DNA from: JBBTCX01 sp964494205
Lineage (GTDB): Bacteria > Planctomycetota > Phycisphaerae > UBA1845
Assembly (NCBI GenBank): GCA_964494205.1
Contig: CAZBRD010000005.1
Coordinates: 124,001-188,000 of the forward strand
DNA: 64,000 bases
Direction: 5' to 3'
How positions within the stretch are numbered: position 1 is the stretch's first letter; each line of letters opens with the position of its first letter. Position numbers and translations under genes: made by a program. The notes under the pieces were generated by a model. That model was not told the origin of the DNA. It did no database searches and worked only from the letters and a program-made list of their open reading frames with translations. Below are positions 35,887 to 45,460 of the stretch, piece after piece.

Positions 35887-37262
35887 GAGCATTCGCTCTG
35901 CGTCATCCCTGCCTCACGCTAGTGCTGGCCGCCTTGGTGGTTCAAGGTGCGGCGAGTGCGGTGATCATCTCCAAGTTTGGCCGATTGGATGCATTTGCGT
36001 TTCGATCGATCGACTCCGAAGAGTTCTATGCACTTGCGCAGAACTTGGTTGAGCACGGCGTATTCAGCCAGGACCGTGATGGCGCCGCAAATGATCTCAC
36101 GCCCGACACCTGGCGCACGCCGGGTTTTCCCGCGTTTCTCGCCGCGGCGATGATGCTGGTTGGGCAATCACCTATCGCACTCATCATCGTTCAACAACTT
36201 CTTGCCGTTTTCACGATTCCGCTAGTCTTCTTGGCTGTGGGAAAACATATGAGCGCTGGTCGCGCCATGTTTGTTGCGACCGTCTTCCTTTGCGATCTCT
36301 ATCGCGTCTACGACACCTTCTGGTTGCTATCGACACCGTTATTCACGACTTCGCTCGTACTGCTGTGGATTGCGTGGAACAAATTGGCCGAAACCAGACA
36401 GCTTCACTGGGTGCCAGTCGTTGGCGTTGCCATTGGACTCGCGATCCTGATTCGACCGCTCGCCCTGCCCCTTCCCTTCTGCCTCGTTTTTTGTCTTTAC
36501 TGGCTGATTCGAGTGCAGCAAAGAATGCGTCCGTGGCTAATTGTCGCAGTCTTCGTGGTTTCGAGTTTGCTTTTCCCCGCACTTTGGATGGCGCGTAATT
36601 ACCATAGCGCTGGTCGATTCGCCCTCACGCATCAGAGTGGAATTGTCCTCGCATACTTCAAAGCAACGGAAGTAGAGCTCTGGCGAACAGGTAGGTCGCG
36701 GGATCGTTATATTGAAACATCGCTCGACCCGGACAAGGCTGATAAACCGCACGTGGTGTGGGATTCGATCGACGACGCGCTTCAGCGTCGCTTTTCAAAC
36801 CTCTCGGAGTCGACGCGCAAGACACTCGTCTGGAGCAATCTCGCGCAAGGAAATAAGACGCCGGTCGATTCTTTTGCGGTTTCCGACGCGCTGACAGACA
36901 TTGGCCTTTCGTTCATGACTGCCTCGCCTATCTGCACTGTGGCTGTCGCCGCTATCGGCGTCGGCGAGATTCTGACGTTTCCGCTCACGCTCGCGATCAA
37001 ACCGCCGAACGAAGTTGCGCCCCATCCCCTGCGACACGGAACAATGGGTGCGATTTATCTCATATTGACGCTGGCAGTACTCTGGAGATTGATACGCGGC
37101 AAGATTTGCTGGACGAGCGCAATGTTCCCATTGGCGGCAGTCCTTGCTCTTTTGCTGACCTCCACGCCGCAAATCGATCCACGATTTCGCATTCCGATGC
37201 TGCCTATGCTCCTGTTCGTGGCGTTCCTTCCGCGCTTCAATCGGCCAATGGACAAAACGTGA
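35883..37262 (+). CDS. GT39/GT83-like membrane glycosyltransferase
   Basis: 459 residues with about ten spans. The first loop has RSIDSEEFYALAQNLVEHG, with paired acidic residues that fit the metal or lipid-donor site, followed by TPDTWRTPGFPAFLA. The RTPGYP-type motif is common in membrane sugar transferases of this group. The start is TTG 35883 overlapping the permease stop, so it is translationally coupled to the exporter genes. That link is unusual and may point to a glycolipid export job. Confidence 0.74.
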   Translation: MRAFALRHPCLTLVLAALVVQGAASAVIISKFGRLDAFAFRSIDSEEFYALAQNLVEHGVFSQDRDGAANDLTPDTWRTPGFPAFLAAAMMLVGQSPIALIIVQQLLAVFTIPLVFLAVGKHMSAGRAMFVATVFLCDLYRVYDTFWLLSTPLFTTSLVLLWIAWNKLAETRQLHWVPVVGVAIGLAILIRPLALPLPFCLVFCLYWLIRVQQRMRPWLIVAVFVVSSLLFPALWMARNYHSAGRFALTHQSGIVLAYFKATEVELWRTGRSRDRYIETSLDPDKADKPHVVWDSIDDALQRRFSNLSESTRKTLVWSNLAQGNKTPVDSFAVSDALTDIGLSFMTASPICTVAVAAIGVGEILTFPLTLAIKPPNEVAPHPLRHGTMGAIYLILTLAVLWRLIRGKICWTSAMFPLAAVLALLLTSTPQIDPRFRIPMLPMLLFVAFLPRFNRPMDKT

Positions 37263-37307
37263 TGAACTTTCGCTTGCGTGATCGAAACCGAAGCGGATAA
37301 TGCCCCC

Positions 37308-37874
37308 ATGATCGAGAAACGATTCATTTTCAGAGCGTTGGTGTCAATTATTCCCGTATTTGCAATCGCGATAGTTGCGGGTTGTGCGACCACGGCAGCC
37401 ACTCCGGTCAATTACAGTATTCGCCCAGTGGCTGAAAAGAACGTCGAATCGGTGCTCGACGCAGCCGAGGCAGCGCTGGTGGAAAATGGGTTTGCCATCG
37501 CCCAGCGCAATGCAAAGGAACGCACCATCACGACGGTACCGGTTGAGGAGTCAATTGATCCGGGTGATACGACCCTGCGCTCCCGATTGCGTAGTCGAAC
37601 CCGAAAAGTGGCTGACATCCGCGTGGAGCAAGTTTCCGGCGAGACGCGCGTGTTCTGCAAGGTGGCGGTTCAGCAGCAGACGACGGAGACCTATCGACTG
37701 ATGGCCAGCGACAAGGCATCTTCCGACCTGCCGCACGATACGCCAATCGATCGCGGGGCCTATTCCACCCCCGAGCAGAATACCGTGTGGGATACCATCC
37801 GCCGCGACGGGGCAGCCGAACGCGCAATCCTTGCCTCCATCACAAAACGAGCCGGGGATAAGGCTCCATCCTAA
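37308..37874 (+). CDS. Lipoprotein of unknown function
   Basis: 188 residues. Signal peptide ALVSIIPVFAIAIVAGC with lipobox VAGC, then about 160 residues with an alternating strand-helix pattern (NVESVLDAAEAALVENGFAI, RVEQVSGETRVFCKVAV). I recognise no family, though the layout recalls small periplasmic assembly lipoproteins. ATG 37308 is preferred over a GTG at 37278. It stands just after the exporter/glycosyltransferase set. Confidence 0.65.
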   Translation: MIEKRFIFRALVSIIPVFAIAIVAGCATTAATPVNYSIRPVAEKNVESVLDAAEAALVENGFAIAQRNAKERTITTVPVEESIDPGDTTLRSRLRSRTRKVADIRVEQVSGETRVFCKVAVQQQTTETYRLMASDKASSDLPHDTPIDRGAYSTPEQNTVWDTIRRDGAAERAILASITKRAGDKAPS

Positions 37875-38050
37875 TTCGAAGGTTATCGCCCCTGCCGTAG
37901 CGTGCCGGCGAACCCTTTTCGCCAGTCCCCAGCATTTCCGGCCTCAGATTAACCAAACGATTATTTCGGACGATGCAATGCTAATTGTCCGCGCCCATGG
38001 TGCGGATAACTACGCAGTCAAAGCGTAAGTTTGCTCATCGAGGGATTTTC

Positions 38051-39538
38051 GTGGACGTTTTGCTGATCAATCCGCCGTGGCTCACGAAAGATGGCAACAT
38101 CTGGCACGGCGTGAAGAGCACGTCGCCACCACTCGGTCTGCTACACGTAGCCTCCTACGCTGAACGAGAAGGCCACCTCGTCCGCGTCATTGATTGCAAC
38201 GCAGAAGAACTGACCTCGGAAGATGCGGAGAAGATTCTTACCGATCATCGACCGGGCTTCGTCGGCTTCACAGCCGTCACCGCACAGATCGTCAGCACGC
38301 ATCGACTTGCTGCCATCGTCAAACGCGTTTCACCGAATTCGAAAGTGATCGTTGGCGGCGTACATGCCTCAGCCATGCCGGACGATGTCATGCGCGATCC
38401 GAACGTCGACTTCGTCATTCGCGGGGAGGGCGAAAGACCGTTTACCGAACTCGTTGGCGGAAAATCCCTAGACGAGATCGAAGGCCTAACGTATCGCTCG
38501 AAGAACCCGCTGCAACCAATACAGCACAATCGCGTGGCGGAACCGATCAAGGACTTGGACTCACTGCCGCCACCCGCATACCACCTTGTCCCTTTCGAAA
38601 AATATAAGCCCGCGATCGGAGCATTTCGCCGCCTGCCCGCAATTAACATGACGATGACACGCGGCTGTCCGGGCAAGTGCACATTCTGCAATTCGGCTGA
38701 GACTGCATTGCGCACCCGCTCTGCCGAAAAAGTCGTCGACGAAATACAAATGCTTCAGCGACGCTATGGCATCCGCGAAGTCAGTTTCTACGACGACACA
38801 TTCACGATCTACAAGCAAACCGTCGCCCAGTTCTGCGATACACTCGTTGAACGCGACGTAGACCTCACGTGGTCCTGCTTCGCGCGAACGGACTGCGTAA
38901 GTCCGTGGTTATTGCAGAAAATGAAAAAAGCGGGCTGCCACCAGATCCTGTTCGGCATCGAATCGGCTGACCCGGAAATCCTGAAGAACATCCGTAAGCC
39001 GATCGACCTCGAACTCACACGCAACGCCGTACGCATGGTCCAGGAAGCGGGCATCGACGTGCGGGCGGCCTTCATGTTCGGCAACCCGGGCGAGACCATC
39101 GAAACCATGCGTCGCACCATCGACTTCGCCAAGGAGCTCGCGCCCGACATCGCCCTTTTCAACATCACGACGCCGTACCCCGGCACGCAGATGTTCGACT
39201 GGGCGAAAAACCGAGGATATCTCCGCACGCTCGATTGGACCGACTACGACCTGGCCAACGCGGTGCTCGACCTGCCCACCGTGAGCGCGGAGCAGATCAA
39301 CGAGATGTATCGCCTTGCCTATCGCGAGTTCTATTTCCGCCCCACCTATTTGGTTCGTCGCCTGACGCGTATGCGGAGCATGGAGGATATCCGCGCAAAC
39401 CTGCGGGCCCTTCGCTCCGTCATGTTCGCGAAATCCACCAAAACCGCTGTGCGTCAAGAGGAATCGGATTCACGGGGCGAACTGAAGAGATTCGTGCCTG
39501 ATTCAATCGCGGCACAAGTCACGGCTGGAACCTGCTGA
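38051..39538 (+). CDS. B12-binding radical SAM protein
   Basis: 495 residues. An N-terminal cobalamin-binding-like domain (VLLINPPWL; GGVHASAMPDDVM; VDFVIRGEGE) precedes the radical SAM core with CPGKCTFC (CxxxCxxC), YDDTFTI and FGIESADPEIL. Enzymes of this type methylate or rearrange unactivated carbon in lipids, sugars or peptides. GTG 38051 with GAGGG six bases upstream is the preferred start; the longer frame begins at 37985. Following genes are an aminotransferase and heptose genes on the opposite strand, so surface glycan work is possible. Confidence 0.9.
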   Translation: MDVLLINPPWLTKDGNIWHGVKSTSPPLGLLHVASYAEREGHLVRVIDCNAEELTSEDAEKILTDHRPGFVGFTAVTAQIVSTHRLAAIVKRVSPNSKVIVGGVHASAMPDDVMRDPNVDFVIRGEGERPFTELVGGKSLDEIEGLTYRSKNPLQPIQHNRVAEPIKDLDSLPPPAYHLVPFEKYKPAIGAFRRLPAINMTMTRGCPGKCTFCNSAETALRTRSAEKVVDEIQMLQRRYGIREVSFYDDTFTIYKQTVAQFCDTLVERDVDLTWSCFARTDCVSPWLLQKMKKAGCHQILFGIESADPEILKNIRKPIDLELTRNAVRMVQEAGIDVRAAFMFGNPGETIETMRRTIDFAKELAPDIALFNITTPYPGTQMFDWAKNRGYLRTLDWTDYDLANAVLDLPTVSAEQINEMYRLAYREFYFRPTYLVRRLTRMRSMEDIRANLRALRSVMFAKSTKTAVRQEESDSRGELKRFVPDSIAAQVTAGTC

Positions 39539-39734
39539 TTTTCTCGGCAAGGTCGGCTGCGTGCTTCCTTATACGCCAACAATTCGCACTGGTGTAAGTA
39601 AGCCGTTTCCCATCGAGTCCTTTGCGCAATCAAAGGGTTGGATTTCCCAATTCGAACATTTCGAGCTTGAAAACTATGGTCCTTCAATTCACGCCCGATA
39701 TTTCCGATGAACACGTGGGATAACGCGCGTAAAT

Positions 39735-39799
39735 GTAGGGCGGGTTCCACCCGCCGCAGCACATTGCGCCAAAGTATTGGCGGGCAAAACCCGCCCTAC
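39735..39799. repeat. Palindromic repeat, GTAGGGCGGGT family (second copy)
   Basis: Arms 39735-39755 and 39779-39799 pair at 18 of 21 positions. It is closely related to the perfect repeat at 12551-12614. It lies in the 300-base spacer (39539-39845) before the second DegT gene, which otherwise shows no gene. Confidence 0.8.
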
Positions 39800-39845
39800 G
39801 TTTTGACTGTTCGACGTAGCGATTTTGAAACTCGATGAGGTACTC

Positions 39846-40973
39846 ATGAACATCCCGCTGATAAACCTGCAACGACAACACGAGCAATTGCGCGACGTGA
39901 TCCATTTCGCAATCGACAACGTCATGGATCGCAACGACTACATCCTCGGGTCGGAAGTCGACGCGTTTGAAAAAGAGTTCGCGGCCTATTGCGGCGTGAA
40001 GCACTGCATCGGCGTCGCCAACGGCCTCGATGCTCTCACCCTCGCGCTTCGCGGTTGCGGCGTTCAGAACGGTGATGAAGTAATAGTCCCCGCAAATACG
40101 TTCATTGCCACGGCGCTGGCGATTCAACAGGCCGGGGCGATTCCCGTGCTCGTCGATCACGATCAGAGCACATACAACATTGATCCACGAAAAATCTCGG
40201 CGGCAATAACATCACGCACGAAAGCGATCATGCCCGTTCACCTTTATGGCCAACCGGCTGACATGGACGCAATCAACGCAGTAGCGAGCGAACACAACCT
40301 GACGGTCATCGAAGATGCGTGCCAAGCCCATGGAGCTCGCTACCACGGCAAACGCTGTGGAACTCTCGCCCGCGCTGCCGCGTTCAGCTTTTACCCTGCA
40401 AAGAACCTTGGCGCGATGGGCGACGGCGGCGCGCTTGTGACCGACGACGACGAGTTGGCTGACTGGGCCCGTACCGCTCGAAATTATGGCTCTAAGATTA
40501 AGTACAAGCACACAACGCGCGGCTGGAACAGCCGGCTCGATACGATTCAAGCGGCTGTGCTGCGAATCAAATTACGACACCTCGATCAATGGAACGAACG
40601 TCGTCGCAGGCTGGCAGCCAAGTATCGCGAACTTCTCTCAAGTTTTGAAACGATATTGCCCGCCGAAATGAAGGGGGCGGAACACGTGTATCACTTGTTT
40701 GTGATCCGTTCCGCGCATCGCGACCAATTGATGGAACACCTGAAGACCCAGGGTATCTCTACACAAATCCACTACCCGATTCCGATCCATCGTCAGGCGG
40801 CGTTCAGCAAAGGCTGCATGCCATCGGGCACGCTCAGTAACACCGAGTCGATGTGCGAGGAGATACTCTCCCTACCGCTTTGCCCCTTTACGAAGGAAAC
40901 CGAAGTCGAATACGTCGCGACGCAAATCCAGCGCTTCGCGCATTCAAACGCGGAAGTGATTCGGTTTGGCTAA
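39846..40973 (+). CDS. DegT/DnrJ/EryC1/StrS aminotransferase
   Basis: 375 residues from ATG 39846 (GAGG upstream). GVANGLDALTLALRG, DEVIVPANTFIATA, EDACQAHGARY and PLP Lys186 in SFYPAKNLGAMGDGG are all in place, as is QIHYPIPIHRQ near the C-terminus. This is the sugar 3- or 4-aminotransferase type (ArnB/FdtB-like). It likely makes an amino sugar nucleotide for surface polysaccharide. It is the second DegT member in the window, and the two are only distantly alike. Confidence 0.92.
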   Translation: MNIPLINLQRQHEQLRDVIHFAIDNVMDRNDYILGSEVDAFEKEFAAYCGVKHCIGVANGLDALTLALRGCGVQNGDEVIVPANTFIATALAIQQAGAIPVLVDHDQSTYNIDPRKISAAITSRTKAIMPVHLYGQPADMDAINAVASEHNLTVIEDACQAHGARYHGKRCGTLARAAAFSFYPAKNLGAMGDGGALVTDDDELADWARTARNYGSKIKYKHTTRGWNSRLDTIQAAVLRIKLRHLDQWNERRRRLAAKYRELLSSFETILPAEMKGAEHVYHLFVIRSAHRDQLMEHLKTQGISTQIHYPIPIHRQAAFSKGCMPSGTLSNTESMCEEILSLPLCPFTKETEVEYVATQIQRFAHSNAEVIRFG

Positions 40974-41103
40974 AGGAATCTTACGCGCGAGCATTGCCGT
41001 TGCGAGGTCAAACGCAATGACCTAATGCCTTATGGCAAGAAGGCGATAGGCATTGGGCATCAGGCACTCGGAAGCAGACAGGGCTTCCGTCTGTCACCGC
41101 AAA

Positions 41104-41292
41104 TCAGCCGCCGACGCCTTGCGAGGTGAATCCATAACGCTCCTCAAGAGCAGGACCGCCTGTGCCATCCTTCTTCTTTCCGTCGTCAGGTTGCTGAGTG
41201 GAAGAATCCGAACCGGCACTGTCCATCATCGCGACGGCAGCTACGATTCCACCTAGAACAAGTAGCAACACCAAGATTTTTACGAACTTCAT
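41104..41292 (-). CDS. Small membrane-anchored protein
   Basis: 62 residues. ATG 41292 has GGAG seven bases upstream. One span (FVKILVLLLVLGGIVAAVAM), then an acidic/Ser-rich polar tail. No family known. A TTG two codons upstream is possible. Confidence 0.55.
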   Translation of the reverse strand: MKFVKILVLLLVLGGIVAAVAMMDSAGSDSSTQQPDDGKKKDGTGGPALEERYGFTSQGVGG

Positions 41293-41379
41293 CGGCAATC
41301 TCCAAAGTTAGAATAATTCCTTTGACATACGATACTCCGAGCCATGTGATTCTCAAATACAGCTCCACTCAGCCGTAAC

Positions 41380-42324
41380 CTAGCCAAGCAATTCATCATC
41401 AGGCAAGTCGGGTATCGGGGCTATTGAGAGAATCGCATTCCAAATATCGCTGGTAACTTCAGCGCGATTGCGAATCCCCGTAAGTTGCAGGGTATCGACC
41501 TGGCCATCGCGCCCAAAAACGAACGAACACATTCCCCACTGGTCACGCACGGTGACCGTCGTTCCAGCTACCATCTTATACGTTCGAATCTGCGCTTTTG
41601 TTCCCTTGCCCGAAAACTTCATGAACTGCACGATGCCAGGTGCCATGCGGATATAGTTGGCCTCGACAACGCCTCCGAAGAGTACCGATACGAGGGAAAA
41701 GCCAAAAGCAAAGACCATCACAACCAGAACTGCATCGCGGAATATTCTACGCGGGCTCGCCAGAATCTGCAGGAGCATGACCGGGCCCAACACCAAAGGA
41801 ACCGCGTACTTGCCTACCCGCTCCCATCGTCGATCATTTTCAGTGATAAACCTCGGTTCAAATCGAAGATCGCCGACATACGGAGGTTCACTGAAACCCG
41901 TACAAACCACCCTCGCGCGGTCCGTCGGTTCCGGTTTTCGCTTCAGGATCTTACGCAAGAGATCGGCGGGGGATCCCATGACCGTGTAATTCCAGTCGCT
42001 CTTGGCCTCTCGTTCGCTGACCTCGACAAGTTCGCGGCCGTGCTTTGCCATGAAGGCCGCATACTTGTGCCGATACTTTTTTCCAGCTAACCGTAGTCCA
42101 ATTCCGCAGGCGCTCGCAAAAAATACCAAGACTACTGCAACACCTAGGAGCGATTCAGACTGGCCTGGCGCGATTACGATTGGGATGATCATCACGGCAC
42201 AAACCGAAAGCCCAATAATTAGTGATCCCTTGACATAACCCAAGGGAGGATTGAGAGGAGGAGGAATTCTAATGATTTCGGGGGGTTGTCGAATGGCGTC
42301 TGAAATCAGGCCAATGTCGTCCAT
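41380..42324 (-). CDS. Membrane protein of unknown function
   Basis: 314 residues with a Pro-rich start (PPEIIRIPPPLNPPLG), two spans near 33-80, a soluble charged stretch, and two more spans near 172-220, followed by a C-terminal strand-rich domain (QFMKFSGKGTKAQIRTYKM). No recognised family. Neighbours are a small membrane protein and an epimerase. The length and span pattern resemble the zinc-ribbon paralogues at 60775-62494 in their last part (a PH-like fold after membrane spans), but the ribbon is absent. Confidence 0.6.
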   Translation of the reverse strand: MDDIGLISDAIRQPPEIIRIPPPLNPPLGYVKGSLIIGLSVCAVMIIPIVIAPGQSESLLGVAVVLVFFASACGIGLRLAGKKYRHKYAAFMAKHGRELVEVSEREAKSDWNYTVMGSPADLLRKILKRKPEPTDRARVVCTGFSEPPYVGDLRFEPRFITENDRRWERVGKYAVPLVLGPVMLLQILASPRRIFRDAVLVVMVFAFGFSLVSVLFGGVVEANYIRMAPGIVQFMKFSGKGTKAQIRTYKMVAGTTVTVRDQWGMCSFVFGRDGQVDTLQLTGIRNRAEVTSDIWNAILSIAPIPDLPDDELLG

Positions 42325-42346
42325 CGTAGTGCCGGCATTTAGTCGA

Positions 42347-43273
42347 TTACACCGCCCCGGTCGATCGAGCCCACTCGACTGCCTTAATTAGCCCGCTGCT
42401 CAGCGGCACCTGCGGCTTATATCCAAGCAGCTCGCGTGCTTTCGAAATGTCGGCCACATACCGCGTCACCTCGCCCACGCGCGTCGGTTCGAACGTCACG
42501 TTTGGCTTTTTCCCCAGCGCCAGTGAAACGATGTTCACCACGTCAACCAAGGTATTTCCCTGACCAAACGCGAGGTTAATGGTCTGGCCAACAACTCGTC
42601 GTGCGACCAGCGCATCCGCAGCAGCCATCACCCCAGCCACCGCGTCATCGACATACGTGAAATCGAGCACCTTTTCCGGCCCATAGACCGTGATCGGCAT
42701 GCCTTTCGAAATGCGATCGGCAAACAGCGGAATGACCCGCTCCATGCGATCGATGTCGTTGTCGAACCGCCCATAGACATTACTGAATCGGAAAACCAAG
42801 AACGGCAGATCGTAGCACTGGGCGTACGAGTAGATCATGGCCTCGCCGGCGATCTTGCTTGCGCTGTACGGACTCTCCGCCACAACGAAATCCGCCGAGG
42901 CTTCATCCGTCACGTGTCGATGAATGTCGCCGTACACTTCTCGCGAGCTGCTGAAAATGATGGGCAAATTGTTGCGGCGACAATACTCGAGCACGTTGAA
43001 GAGCATCGTGATGTTCTCCATCGCGCGCTCGGGGTGCTCGACCAATTCAAATACTTTCGCGTGGGCGGCGAAGTGCAAAACAATATCAAAATCTCGTGCA
43101 GACGGCAGACCGGTGTAGTCAACCTTCGTGAGATCGAGCTTGGTCATCTGAAGCTCGCGCGTCCATGTGTTGTCGCGCTTGTCGATGCCCATGACGCGAT
43201 CGCCGCGTGCCTGCATTGCAAGCCCGACGTTCGTGCCAATTTGTCCGCTGGAGCCGGTGATTAGTACTTTCAT
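42347..43273 (-). CDS. NAD-dependent epimerase/dehydratase
   Basis: 308 residues of the extended short-chain dehydrogenase type. Nucleotide-binding GSSGQIGTN (7-15), LHFAAHAKV, SSSREVYGD and catalytic YSASK (about 137-141) are present. It acts on a nucleotide-activated sugar. Being directly behind gmhA and hldE, it could be the ADP-heptose epimerase (HldD-like), but other sugars are possible. The gap to gmhA is 18 bases. Confidence 0.88.
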   Translation of the reverse strand: MKVLITGSSGQIGTNVGLAMQARGDRVMGIDKRDNTWTRELQMTKLDLTKVDYTGLPSARDFDIVLHFAAHAKVFELVEHPERAMENITMLFNVLEYCRRNNLPIIFSSSREVYGDIHRHVTDEASADFVVAESPYSASKIAGEAMIYSYAQCYDLPFLVFRFSNVYGRFDNDIDRMERVIPLFADRISKGMPITVYGPEKVLDFTYVDDAVAGVMAAADALVARRVVGQTINLAFGQGNTLVDVVNIVSLALGKKPNVTFEPTRVGEVTRYVADISKARELLGYKPQVPLSSGLIKAVEWARSTGAV

Positions 43274-43291
43274 ACGCTCGAAGCCCGGGGC

Positions 43292-43876
43292 CTACTCCTT
43301 CTTTTTCGCCACGCAATCCTGTTCCACGCACTCACAAATCAAATGGTACGCAAGCTGGTGCATCTCCTGCACGCGATCACTCGACGCATGGTCCACCATG
43401 AAGCAGAGATTGCTTCGCTCTTTCAATGCGTGCCCGTTCTTGCCGGTGAACCCAATAATCAGCGACCCGATCTTCTTCGCTGCGTCCAAAGCATGTATCA
43501 CATTCGGCGACTTGCCGGAAACGCTCAACGCCCACACAACATCGCGTTTGTTCGCCAGCGCCTCAATCTGCCGCGAGAAGCAGAACTCCGCCCCAATGTC
43601 GTTCGCCACCGCCGTCAGGATCGATGAATCCGTAGTTAACGCGATCGCCGGCAGCGCCGCACGATCCTGTTTGAAACGCCCGACCAGCTCGGCTGCAATG
43701 TGTTGCGCATCAGCCGCACTGCCGCCATTTCCCAGCAAAAGCAGTTTGCCGCCCGTATGGAAACACTCCAGCAGACACTTTGATATACGTTCCAACAGGT
43801 CGAGTTGTTCGACGAGCGACCCGAGCAACTGTTTATGCTCAGCCACCTGATCCTTCATGAACTCGACCGTCCGCAT
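43292..43876 (-). CDS. gmhA: Sedoheptulose-7-phosphate isomerase, SIS domain
   Basis: 194 residues with the SIS fold: LLLLGNGGSAADAQHIAAELVGR would carry the phosphate site (GNGGSAADAQH) and ALSVSGKSPNVIHAL follows. GmhA converts sedoheptulose 7-phosphate to D-glycero-D-manno-heptose 7-phosphate. Its ATG overlaps the stop of hldE (TGATG), so the two are coupled. Position and motifs fit GmhA well. Confidence 0.9.
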   Translation of the reverse strand: MRTVEFMKDQVAEHKQLLGSLVEQLDLLERISKCLLECFHTGGKLLLLGNGGSAADAQHIAAELVGRFKQDRAALPAIALTTDSSILTAVANDIGAEFCFSRQIEALANKRDVVWALSVSGKSPNVIHALDAAKKIGSLIIGFTGKNGHALKERSNLCFMVDHASSDRVQEMHQLAYHLICECVEQDCVAKKKE

Positions 43877-45402
43877 CAGCGACTTCCCTTGATCCGCTCA
43901 ACCAGTTTGGTCGTACTAAGCCCCTCGACCAGCGGCAGCAACACCACGCGCCCGCCGAAAGACTCCACAATTTCGCGACCCTTAACCCCTTTGACAGCCC
44001 AATCCTCACCCTTAATCAGCACATCGGGCCGGACCTGTCGAATCAGCGACTCCGGATCGGGCTCTGAAAATCCGACGACGTAATCGACGCACTCCAACGC
44101 CCCCAGCACCATCGCTCTATCATCAAACTTGTTGATCGGTCGATCGGGTGCCTTATTCTGTGCCCGCACCGACCCATCATCGTTTAGCCCCACCACCAAC
44201 ATCGACGCGTGCTGCCGACAACGCTTCAGGAAATCCACGTGACCCGCATGCAGAATATCGAAGCAGCCATTCGTAAACGCCACCGTCTCGCCACGATCGC
44301 GCCGAATCGTCAACTCGGAAACAAGCTCATGCACAGACCGCGTTTTTCCGTTGCGCATGCGATCGGTCAGCCGCAACTCCGCGAGCACTTCGTCAGCTGT
44401 AATGGGTACGCATCCGAACTTCTCAACCTCCAGCCCGCCTGAGATATTCGCGAGTCGAGCAGCGCTCTCCAAATCTGCCCCCGCGCTCAGACAGGCGGCC
44501 AGCATGGCCAGCACTGCGTCACCAGCACCGGTGTTGTCGTAAACGCTGCGCGGCGTCGTTGGCAAATGCTTCCACGCTCGCCCTCGTTCAACCAGAATGG
44601 CACCGTCGCGATCCACGGTCACAACCATCGATTTCGCATCGACAGCTTCAAGCACGCGCATGGCAGCCTCAGCCAAGCCTTCGAGCGAGTCAGGACGTTT
44701 CCCCGCGACGATCGACAGCTCATCGCGATTCGGCGTCACGACGTCAACACCACGATATCGCTCGTAACTCTTAAGTCGCGCCGGATCGACCAACACAACC
44801 TTCTTGTTGCGATGGGCTTCTTCAATAACTCGCTTCGCCAGCGCATCCGAAACGACGCCCTTGTCATAATCTTCTATGCAAACCACATCGACTTTTTTGA
44901 TTTGTTCACAGGCAACGCGGGCGAGCTTCTCCGAATCGCACTCGCGCAAGGGCGACGAATCTTCCTCATCCACTCGCAGCAGTTGCTGACGATGGCGATG
45001 TTGGGCCAAGCCGACTAGACGTGTTTTCGTGGTCGTCGGCCGACCTGAAACAGTCAGGACTCCCGCCACGTCGACACCAGACTCTCTCAAAAGCGCGGTC
45101 AGGCGCTTGCCTTCCAAATCTTCCCCTACCACACCGCAGCAGGTGACATCGCACCCCAGTGCTCGCAAGCAACCGGCTACGTTCGCACTGCCACCGACCG
45201 CTTCTTTCTTCTCGACGGTACGCAACACCGGCACCGGAGCCTCGGGGCTAATCCGCTCCGCGTCGCCATACAAATATCGATCGAGGATCAAATCGCCGAC
45301 CAAAAGCACGCGGCGCCCGGGGAATGCTCGCACCCATCGCGCAAGATCAGGCGAATTGGGGGTCGCTGCTGAAGAAACTGGCTGTTTTCCATCGTTGGAC
45401 AT
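43876..45402 (-). CDS. hldE: Bifunctional heptose 7-phosphate kinase / heptose 1-phosphate adenylyltransferase
   Basis: 508 residues. N-terminal ribokinase-type kinase domain: VLLVGDLILDRYLYGDAERI, GGSANVAG, and anion-hole DNTGAGDAVLA near residue 290. C-terminal nucleotidyltransferase: FTNGCFDILHAGHVDFL (HxGH). Together they make ADP-heptose from heptose 7-phosphate in two steps; the phosphatase GmhB is needed in between and is not in the window. It leads the hldE-gmhA-epimerase unit. Confidence 0.94.
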   Translation of the reverse strand: MSNDGKQPVSSAATPNSPDLARWVRAFPGRRVLLVGDLILDRYLYGDAERISPEAPVPVLRTVEKKEAVGGSANVAGCLRALGCDVTCCGVVGEDLEGKRLTALLRESGVDVAGVLTVSGRPTTTKTRLVGLAQHRHRQQLLRVDEEDSSPLRECDSEKLARVACEQIKKVDVVCIEDYDKGVVSDALAKRVIEEAHRNKKVVLVDPARLKSYERYRGVDVVTPNRDELSIVAGKRPDSLEGLAEAAMRVLEAVDAKSMVVTVDRDGAILVERGRAWKHLPTTPRSVYDNTGAGDAVLAMLAACLSAGADLESAARLANISGGLEVEKFGCVPITADEVLAELRLTDRMRNGKTRSVHELVSELTIRRDRGETVAFTNGCFDILHAGHVDFLKRCRQHASMLVVGLNDDGSVRAQNKAPDRPINKFDDRAMVLGALECVDYVVGFSEPDPESLIRQVRPDVLIKGEDWAVKGVKGREIVESFGGRVVLLPLVEGLSTTKLVERIKGSR

Positions 45403-45460
45403 CAGAAATGGACATGGTAGACGGTAAGCAATCCCACCGTCAAACGAATCGAGTGTGCGA

